13,319 nt of DNA from Rhodothermaceae bacterium (GTDB taxonomy: Bacteria > Bacteroidota > Rhodothermia > Rhodothermales > Rubricoccaceae), in the NCBI GenBank assembly GCA_013003465.1, contig JABDIZ010000047.1, positions 1 to 13,319 of the forward strand, given 5' to 3'. The first letter of the stretch is position 1. The number at the start of each line of letters is the position of its first letter. The position numbers were made by a program, and so were the translations under genes. Positions 7,319 to 13,319 of the stretch are shown here, piece by piece. The notes under the pieces are model-generated. The model searched no databases. It was not told where the DNA came from and saw only the letters and a list, made by a program, of their open reading frames with translations.

Positions 7319-7768
7319 ATGAATAGCACGCTGCGTTCCTTCCTCACGGGTGGGGAAGGAGGAGCTTCCCCGCTGGCCGATGCCGGGTTGCTCCTCCTGC
7401 GCCTGTTCACGGGTCTCGCGCTCGCCTTCGGGCATGGACTCGGCAAACTGCCCCCGTCCGCAGGATTCATTGAGACGACCGGCAACCTGGGCTTTCCCTT
7501 GCCGACGTTTTTTGCCTGGGCAGCCGGGCTGACGGAGTTCGTCGGCGGCCTTTGCCTTGCGTTTGGCCTGGGCACGCGCCCGGCTGCGGTGCTCATCGCC
7601 TTCACGATGGCTGTAGCAGCATTCGGCCAGCACGGAGGGGACCCCTTCAGCGGGATGGAGAAGTCGCTGCTCTTCCTCGTGATCGCTGTGGTGCTGTTCC
7701 TTACCGGGAGTGGGCGCTACGGCCTGGATCGGCTTCTGCAGCCAAAGGACAACCGGATCTGGCGCTAA
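7319..7768 (+). CDS. DoxX family membrane protein
   Basis: A 149-residue integral membrane protein with four predicted helices at about 22-40, 60-83, 87-104 and 115-130. Family features include 'LLLLRLFTGLALAFGHGLGKL', 'WAAGLTEFVGGLCLAFGLGTRPAAV' and the C-terminal 'LLFLVIAVVLFLTGSGRYGLDRLL'. DoxX-type proteins are linked to respiratory or redox membrane complexes in some organisms, but most are uncharacterised, so the function is open. It lies 36 nt after the GNAT gene and ends 6 bp from the stop of the convergent BON-domain gene. The leader before the ATG is pyrimidine-rich without a Shine-Dalgarno sequence. Confidence 0.88.
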   Translation: MNSTLRSFLTGGEGGASPLADAGLLLLRLFTGLALAFGHGLGKLPPSAGFIETTGNLGFPLPTFFAWAAGLTEFVGGLCLAFGLGTRPAAVLIAFTMAVAAFGQHGGDPFSGMEKSLLFLVIAVVLFLTGSGRYGLDRLLQPKDNRIWR

Positions 7769-7774
7769 CAGGCC

Positions 7775-8023
7775 CTAGGCCGCTGCGAGCTGCAGGTGGT
7801 CCGTGATGCGCCGCGTCCCCGGCTGATCGGCTACGAGCGAGAGGACGGCCTCGCGTAGCGTCTCGGTGCGCACGGAGCCGTACACCGCAATCGACCCGTC
7901 GTGGATGTAGAAGGCGAGTCCGCGCACGTTCAGCTTGGCCTGTTCGACGGCGTGGTGCAGGCGGCGTGCCAGTTCGCGGTCCACAGCCGTGCGGTTGCGG
8001 CGCTCCTGGAGCGTCTGAAGCAT
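7775..8023 (-). CDS. Small single BON-domain protein
   Basis: An 82-residue protein made up almost entirely of one BON-like domain. A helix ('DRELARRLHHAVEQAKL') is followed by strands around 'VRGLAFYIHDGSIAVYGSV', then a helix ('ETLREAVLSLVADQPGT') and a terminal strand ('RRITDHLQL'). BON domains bind phospholipid or partner proteins and are often periplasmic, but no signal peptide is visible, so this copy is probably cytosolic. ATG 8023 is chosen; an in-frame TTG at 8113 would add 30 proline-rich residues that look non-coding. A candidate promoter lies at 8160-8131. The gene is convergent with doxX and downstream of lptD, probably with its own transcript. Confidence 0.7.
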   Translation of the reverse strand: MLQTLQERRNRTAVDRELARRLHHAVEQAKLNVRGLAFYIHDGSIAVYGSVRTETLREAVLSLVADQPGTRRITDHLQLAAA

Positions 8024-8130
8024 CGAGCGCAACGACGGCGCAAGCGACGGGGCCGGGATGGTGGGGACAGAAGGCAAGGCGTGTGGTGGCGGATGGGGTG
8101 GACAGCCGTGCAAAGCCCGTACCGGGGCGC

Positions 8131-8160
8131 CGAAGATACGGCAATTCCCTTCCGCTGCAA
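8131..8160 (-). promoter_or_regulatory. Candidate Bacteroidota-type promoter for the BON-domain gene
   Basis: Read leftward, TTG (8160-8158) is followed after exactly 19 nt by TATCTTCG (8138-8131). That matches the Bacteroidota -7 consensus TAnnTTTG at all but one fixed position, with the usual -33 TTG spacing. Transcription would start near 8124, giving about a 100-nt leader to ATG 8023. The match is seen; activity is inferred. Confidence 0.4.
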
Positions 8161-8211
8161 GTCAGAAGCCGTCCAGATGGGCCGTACAGGAACCGCAAAA
8201 GGCCATCTATG

Positions 8212-8230
8212 GAATCGGAAAAGCCGATTC
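8212..8230 (-). terminator. Hairpin downstream of lptD
   Basis: GAATCGG (8212-8218) and CCGATTC (8224-8230) form a perfect 7-bp stem with a 5-nt loop, about 50 nt past the lptD stop. The leftward strand has no U-tract after it, so it could be a terminator of an atypical kind or an mRNA 3'-end stabiliser. The rest of the 257-nt gap 8024-8280 holds the BON promoter candidate and no further gene that I can support. Confidence 0.4.
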
Positions 8231-8280
8231 GGCAATCCAACAGCCGGGAGGATCGTACCGCCTGCGTTCCGCATCCGCCC

Positions 8281-11016
8281 TTAGAACAGATTGCCGACCT
8301 GGGTGCGGACATCCGAGCGCGGGAAGTCGAGGCGCAGTAAATCCCGGAGGTAGCCGCTCTTCACATTAATCGAGAACGAGAACGAGCGGAAATCGCCGAA
8401 AGGGATCCAGTTGAAGCGCATCTCCCAGCAGTGGAGGTCGCGCAAAATGGACAGTTGCGTCGTCGCCACCTCGTTCTCGATCAGGTCGTAGCCCGTGCGC
8501 CCGGCGATTTTCCAGTTTGGGGTGAGCGAGAAGTCGAACGAGGAGACCGACAGGACGGCGCGCTCCTGCGCGTCCTGGCCGAACAGCGGCGTGTAGCCGT
8601 ACGTGAAGTCGAGCGCGAGCGACCAGGGCGAGCGGAAGTCTACGGGGCGGTTCGTCACGCCGCCGTAGTTGGGCAGGGCAGGGTCAGTACCGGTGGGCGG
8701 GTCAGGTGTGGACGGCGAAGTGAGCGAGGGGCTGCCACCGCCCCCTCGGAAGGACGTCCCGGCGGAGAGCGTCAGGCGCGTGGTGCGCAGGAGGCGTCCT
8801 GTCTCAGCGAAGTATGTGCGGGGTGAGGGGCGCCCGAGCGTATCGAGCGCGTAGGGCGAGAACGAGGCATCGAGGCGGACGCGGAACCGATTGAACTGGC
8901 TTGTCAGGTCGAGAGCCACGTCGCCGAGCGGTCGTTCCTCCGCGGCAAAATCGTAGGCGGAACGGAGGTTCAGGGTGGCGAGCTGGATAGTGCGGCTTTC
9001 CTCTTCCCCCGTGGAATCCGTCCGCACGACACGCGTCTGGAATACGTTGCCTAGCGAGAGGCCGAGCCGTTGCGTGCGCCCAGGTGTGGAGGGGAGGCCT
9101 GAGGCAATCGGGTAGGTCGTCTCGACGCCGTTCGTGTCGGCGACGCTCCGGTAGTAGTTGAACGGCGCGGCGGAATAGTCCGGCTCGAAGGCGAACGAGA
9201 GTTGCGGGCGGACGACATGGCGGAACCCATCGAGCGGCCCGACGCGGACGGGAAAGATGCCGTAAAACTCGGTGTTCGCACTCACGCCCAGACTGACGCG
9301 CCGGATGGCCGTGAACCCGGCCACCTCGCCGCTCACGATCTGTCCCTCGGCGTTGAGCGTCCGCTCCTGGAAGCGATCCGTCCAACTCTCGGTGTAGCGG
9401 ATGGACGGGGCGAGGTTGAATCGGATCGGCGTGCCGAGGAAGCGGGTCACGTTGTACGAGGCGCCGATGGGCACCTGGTGCTGCGCCTGCACGCGGTAGC
9501 GGCTGGCTACGAGCGAATCGCCGGTGGCACCGCGCCAGTCGGACTCGCTGAAGAGCCCGTCGATCCACGAAACGCCTTCGAATGGGGTCCCTGCGAGCGT
9601 CGTGTCGGCCAGCGGATCGAAGCGATAGGTGTTCGTCAACGAGCCCGAGTAGCTGACGCTGATTTTCTCATACCACGCCTCCGGGCGGCCCGAACGCGCG
9701 CGGCGAAACGGAAAGCGCCGCTGCTGCGAGAAGGAGAGCGAGGGCAGCGTGAGGTCGGCTTCGCCCTCGTTCAGGCGTTGCGTGGCGCTGAGGTTGAGCT
9801 GCAGCGAGCGCCCGACGCGGGCCCAATTCTGGGCCAACGTGATGCGCGAGGTGCTCGTCTGCGCCACGCGTTCGTCGAGGTCTTCAGTCAGAAAGCGACG
9901 TGCGCTGGAGGCGAGGTCTACATCGGCCGAGAGGCGGGTGTTGGGGCCGAACTGCTGCGCGTGCCGCCACCCCACACGGTAGGCATTCTCGACCGAGAAG
10001 TCGGGATCGAGGGCCTCGCCGCTGCGGAGGCGCGTGTAGGAGAGGTCGAGCGCGCCGTCGTAGGCATAGCGGCGGACGTAGTTGAACCGGGAGCGGACCT
10101 GGAACGAGCCGCGTGTGCCCACCTTGGTGCTCACGAGTGCGTCGAGGTGGTCGTTGATGGCCCAGTACCAGCCCAGGTTGTCGAGGAAGAAGCCGAAGGC
10201 CGAGCGGTCCTCGCCGTAGCGGATGGGGAGCGGGCCGCTACGGCGTCCTTCCGTCGCCGGGAAGAAGCCAAACGGGAGCCAGAGCGGGGTCGGGATGCCG
10301 AGCAGCTTGAGCTGCACTGGCCCGGTGTAGACGTACCGGTCGCCGACAATCTTCATGCGTCCGGCTTCGAGCGCGTAGTGCGGATGGTCGAGTTCGCAGG
10401 TCGTGTAGGCCGCATTGGCGGCGTAGATCACATCGGGGGCGGCCTGCTTGATGACGCCGCCGAGCAGGAAACCGTCCTGAATCTGCGTGCGTGCGCCCAC
10501 GACCCGCCCACGCTGCGTTTCCAGGTTGTAGACCAACTCGCGGCCGGTGAAGCGCTCCGACCCTTCCGAAAAGCTCGGCACCTGCGTTTGCCCGGTATCG
10601 CTCTCCACGGTCAGCGCACGCAACTCCCGTGATCCAAAGAGGAGTTCCAGGCGCCCTGCGGTTAGTTCGGCCTCGGCGTAGCGAGCCGACACGTCGCCGA
10701 ACAGGTACGCGCGGTCATCGGGCGCATCCGTCTCCGGGCTGTCGCGCTCGCCAAAGACGATGCGGAGGGAGTCGCGCGCGGTGTAGGTGACGGGTTGCTC
10801 CAGGCCACCCTCGGCTGGTGGTGCGGGCACGATGGAGGGCGGTGAGCGCGCGATGACGGTGTCGCGCGGGGCCGCCAGCGAATCGGCGCGAGGCGCGCCT
10901 GCTGCCAGCGAGTCGGCTCGCGTGGTGTCGGCTGAGACATCCTGAGCACGGCCGACCGGGACGCTCACCACGAGCGCAGCCATCAGGACGAGCGAGAAAG
11001 CGAGACGGGGGGACAC
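8281..11016 (-). CDS. lptD: LptD-like LPS assembly outer-membrane protein
   Basis: A 911-residue outer-membrane protein that would insert lipopolysaccharide into the outer leaflet. Residues 1-24 form a signal peptide (basic start, hydrophobic core, GRA/QD cleavage site). A short low-complexity linker with RADSLAA twice (33-39, 43-49) follows. An OstA/LptA-like jellyroll covers about 75-225 and ends in the conserved 'YTTCELDHPHYALEAGRMKI'. A beta-barrel follows from about 230 to the terminal phenylalanine (GNLF), a usual BAM signal. There are only two cysteines, Cys207 and Cys863, placed to link the jellyroll and barrel. Residues 758-791 are a Gly/Pro/Ser/Thr-rich stretch, probably a surface loop. 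GTG 11016 gives the full signal peptide; ATG 10983 overlaps the preceding TGA but loses the basic N-terminus. The gene overlaps the lipoprotein gene by 34 bp. Confidence 0.88.
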   Translation of the reverse strand: MSPRLAFSLVLMAALVVSVPVGRAQDVSADTTRADSLAAGAPRADSLAAPRDTVIARSPPSIVPAPPAEGGLEQPVTYTARDSLRIVFGERDSPETDAPDDRAYLFGDVSARYAEAELTAGRLELLFGSRELRALTVESDTGQTQVPSFSEGSERFTGRELVYNLETQRGRVVGARTQIQDGFLLGGVIKQAAPDVIYAANAAYTTCELDHPHYALEAGRMKIVGDRYVYTGPVQLKLLGIPTPLWLPFGFFPATEGRRSGPLPIRYGEDRSAFGFFLDNLGWYWAINDHLDALVSTKVGTRGSFQVRSRFNYVRRYAYDGALDLSYTRLRSGEALDPDFSVENAYRVGWRHAQQFGPNTRLSADVDLASSARRFLTEDLDERVAQTSTSRITLAQNWARVGRSLQLNLSATQRLNEGEADLTLPSLSFSQQRRFPFRRARSGRPEAWYEKISVSYSGSLTNTYRFDPLADTTLAGTPFEGVSWIDGLFSESDWRGATGDSLVASRYRVQAQHQVPIGASYNVTRFLGTPIRFNLAPSIRYTESWTDRFQERTLNAEGQIVSGEVAGFTAIRRVSLGVSANTEFYGIFPVRVGPLDGFRHVVRPQLSFAFEPDYSAAPFNYYRSVADTNGVETTYPIASGLPSTPGRTQRLGLSLGNVFQTRVVRTDSTGEEESRTIQLATLNLRSAYDFAAEERPLGDVALDLTSQFNRFRVRLDASFSPYALDTLGRPSPRTYFAETGRLLRTTRLTLSAGTSFRGGGGSPSLTSPSTPDPPTGTDPALPNYGGVTNRPVDFRSPWSLALDFTYGYTPLFGQDAQERAVLSVSSFDFSLTPNWKIAGRTGYDLIENEVATTQLSILRDLHCWEMRFNWIPFGDFRSFSFSINVKSGYLRDLLRLDFPRSDVRTQVGNLF
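10874..10920 (-). repeat. Short direct repeat in the lptD linker
   Basis: GCCAGCGAATCGGCGCG (10874-10890) and GCCAGCGAGTCGGCTCG (10904-10920) are near-identical 17-base units, 30 bp apart. They encode two RADSLAA heptads just after the LptD signal peptide. Probably a small in-frame duplication in a flexible linker. Confidence 0.6.
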
Positions 11017-11672
11017 GAAGCCGCAGCGTTACGAGGCTGAAAGGTACACTGCCCTACGGGGGCAGAGGCATCACAAACGACGGCCCCACAGGGCCGCGCC
11101 GCGAGGTCGGTGAAGCGCAGCCGCGTGAGACCGTGGCAGGCGTGCTCGATCAGGTCGAGGCGCGTTCGGTCGTCCTCCCACGTTGCCCGCCGCGTGGCCT
11201 CGGTGACAAGGCGGGTCGTGCCGTACTGATCCACGAACTCACACGGCTCGTAGTCCGCATCCTCCTCGTTCCATTCCGTCCACTCCGCATATTCGGGTTC
11301 GACGTTGAGGTCATCGGCGTAGTACTCCCAGATGCCGTCGAATTGCCCGAGCACATCAGGTGTCACCTCGAAAGCGCGCAGTTCGTCCCAACTGTTGAGA
11401 AACAGCCGCGCCGAGGCGGTCCCAAAAAACTCCAGCGACTCCACCACGAGCACCGTCCGCGATTCCCTCGTCAAGGACCGGAAGCAAGGCTCATTGCTAC
11501 CCAGCATCTTCTCGCCGAAGACGTACGTGCAGTCGCCCGCGTAGAGCTCGCGCTGGAGCAACTCGCCTCGCGTGACGTGCGCTGGGCGATCGAAGATGTC
11601 CGGTAGGTGTAGCTCGTAGGCCAGGCCGCACCCGGGGAGCAGCAGCACGGCGAACAAAGCGAAACGACGCAT
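10983..11672 (-). CDS. Cysteine-rich predicted lipoprotein of unknown function
   Basis: I do not recognise this 229-residue protein. It begins MRRFALFAVLLLPGCG, a lipoprotein signal with the lipidated cysteine at 15; proline at -2 is unusual but the charge and hydrophobic core fit. Eight further cysteines (48, 63, 144, 179, 195, 200, 209, 220) suggest disulfides outside the cytoplasm. Residues 118-150 are strongly acidic and aromatic (Glu, Asp, Trp, Tyr). The last 11 codons overlap the start of lptD, and its TGA shares a base with an in-frame lptD ATG, so translation of the two is probably coupled. An envelope role next to LptD is likely. It could be a partner comparable to LptE, but I see no LptE-family signature. 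The divIC-like gene is 68 bp upstream. Confidence 0.7.
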   Translation of the reverse strand: MRRFALFAVLLLPGCGLAYELHLPDIFDRPAHVTRGELLQRELYAGDCTYVFGEKMLGSNEPCFRSLTRESRTVLVVESLEFFGTASARLFLNSWDELRAFEVTPDVLGQFDGIWEYYADDLNVEPEYAEWTEWNEEDADYEPCEFVDQYGTTRLVTEATRRATWEDDRTRLDLIEHACHGLTRLRFTDLAARPCGAVVCDASAPVGQCTFQPRNAAASCPPVSLSRSS

Positions 11673-11712
11673 GGGTGGCAGCGTGAATGCGTATCTCCTC
11701 AGCCGCTGGCAC

Positions 11713-11731
11713 GGTCGTTCACGTAACGACC
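11713..11731 (-). terminator. Hairpin between the divIC-like and lipoprotein genes
   Basis: GGTCGTT (11713-11719) and AACGACC (11725-11731) form a perfect 7-bp stem with loop CACGT, starting 10 nt past the divIC-like stop on the leftward strand. No U-tract follows, so it may be a weak terminator, an attenuator, or an mRNA stability element inside the operon. Confidence 0.4.
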
Positions 11732-11740
11732 TCTCGTCGG

Positions 11741-12043
11741 TCAGTCCTCGGCCTCGACGCGGTAGACCGTCTCGCCGGGGCGCCGCATGCCGTACTGCTC
11801 GCGGGCCACCTTCTCGACCGTGGCGTCGGAGAGTCCGGTGCGGAGGCGTTCGGCAAGGTGGGTGTTCTCCGTTTGGAGTCGCTCGTTCTCGGCCGTCGTT
11901 TGCCGCAGGTCGTGGTAGTAACGCACCCGCCGCAGCAGACTGTGGCTATCGAAGAAGGCGATCCAGCCGATCAGCAGTGCGAGGCCGCCAAGAAGCAAGC
12001 GGCGACGCAGGGTCGGCTGGGCGAGAAACGACAAGCGGGGCAT
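11741..12043 (-). CDS. DivIC/FtsB-type septum formation initiator
   Basis: A 100-residue bitopic division protein. It has a basic N-terminus (TLRRR), one transmembrane helix at about 14-31, and a periplasmic coiled coil at about 36-70 ('LRQTTAENERLQTENTHLAERL'). The short conserved C-terminal segment is 'ATVEKVAREQYGMRRPGETVYRVE'. In other bacteria FtsB/DivIC pairs with FtsL to activate septal peptidoglycan synthesis through FtsQ and FtsWI. Enolase is a frequent upstream neighbour of this family, and the same arrangement is seen here with an 89-bp gap. ATG 12043 gives the normal family length. A weak promoter candidate lies in that gap. DivIC versus FtsB naming cannot be settled from sequence. 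Confidence 0.88.
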   Translation of the reverse strand: MPRLSFLAQPTLRRRLLLGGLALLIGWIAFFDSHSLLRRVRYYHDLRQTTAENERLQTENTHLAERLRTGLSDATVEKVAREQYGMRRPGETVYRVEAED

Positions 12044-12068
12044 ACACGGTCCGGGGGGTGACGCGGCG

Positions 12069-12100
12069 CCAAGCTAACGCGGAGTGCGTACGAGGTACAA
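12069..12100 (-). promoter_or_regulatory. Weak candidate promoter before the divIC-like gene
   Basis: Leftward, TTG (12100-12098) and TAGCTTGG (12076-12069) are separated by 21 nt. The second matches TAnnTTTG at five of six fixed positions; the spacing is a little long. It sits in the gap after enolase and could drive divIC, the lipoprotein gene and lptD independently of enolase. Confidence 0.3.
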
Positions 12101-12132
12101 CCCTGCTCCAGCTCGCCCTGCGTCCGTCGTCG

Positions 12133-13319
<1,187 letters not shown>

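Noticed and set aside
7766..7800. Possible terminator between the convergent doxX and BON genes
   Set aside because: Only short or mismatched stems could be drawn around GGCCCTAGGCC, with no T-run; not good enough to call.
9202..10632. A 476-codon open frame on the plus strand inside lptD
   Set aside because: It is fully antisense to a convincing LptD; composition is Arg/Ala/Glu-rich without motifs, so it is a shadow of lptD codon use.

Overview
The window reads as an ordinary stretch of core chromosome from a high-GC Gram-negative bacterium. The LptD-type outer-membrane protein has the Bacteroidota-style segment around 'YTTCELDHPHY'. There is an LptG-like permease, almost no Shine-Dalgarno sequence, and two candidate promoters of the TTG / TAnnTTTG type. 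Together these suggest a member of the Rhodothermales or a related high-GC Bacteroidota lineage. That placement is inference from protein character and was not tested by a search. I see no mobile element, CRISPR array, tRNA or rRNA, and no recognisable defence or biosynthetic cluster.

Layout from left to right. Bases 1-167 hold tandem hairpins. Then come a membrane-anchored MtfA-type zinc peptidase (168-1103, +) and a YbjQ-family protein (1137-1469, +). They converge on a two-gene leftward operon, a YiaA/YiaB-type membrane protein followed by a PlsC-type acyltransferase (2669 down to 1544). A TetR/AcrR regulator (2747-3340, +) diverges from this operon, with a perfect inverted repeat in the gap. 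An LptG-like permease (4450 down to 3341) abuts the tetR stop codon. Divergent from it are sucC (4578-5750) and an ABC transporter ATPase (5775-6824), followed by a GNAT acetyltransferase and a DoxX-family membrane protein. A small BON-domain protein converges on doxX. The right third is one leftward block: the 3' part of enolase, a DivIC/FtsB-type division protein, a cysteine-rich predicted lipoprotein, and lptD, whose start overlaps the lipoprotein gene.

Functionally the window is dominated by envelope biogenesis (LptG, LptD, lipoprotein, DivIC, PlsC, YiaA-like, DoxX) and central carbon metabolism (enolase, succinyl-CoA synthetase beta). The most interesting unit is TetR facing yiaA-like/plsC, which looks like a regulated membrane-remodelling switch with a visible candidate operator. 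Second is the lipoprotein overlapping lptD, a positional candidate for an LptD partner. Smaller signals are three intergenic hairpins with the same 7-bp stem and 5-nt loop, and pyrimidine-rich leaders in place of ribosome binding sites. I did not find a clearly new multi-gene system.
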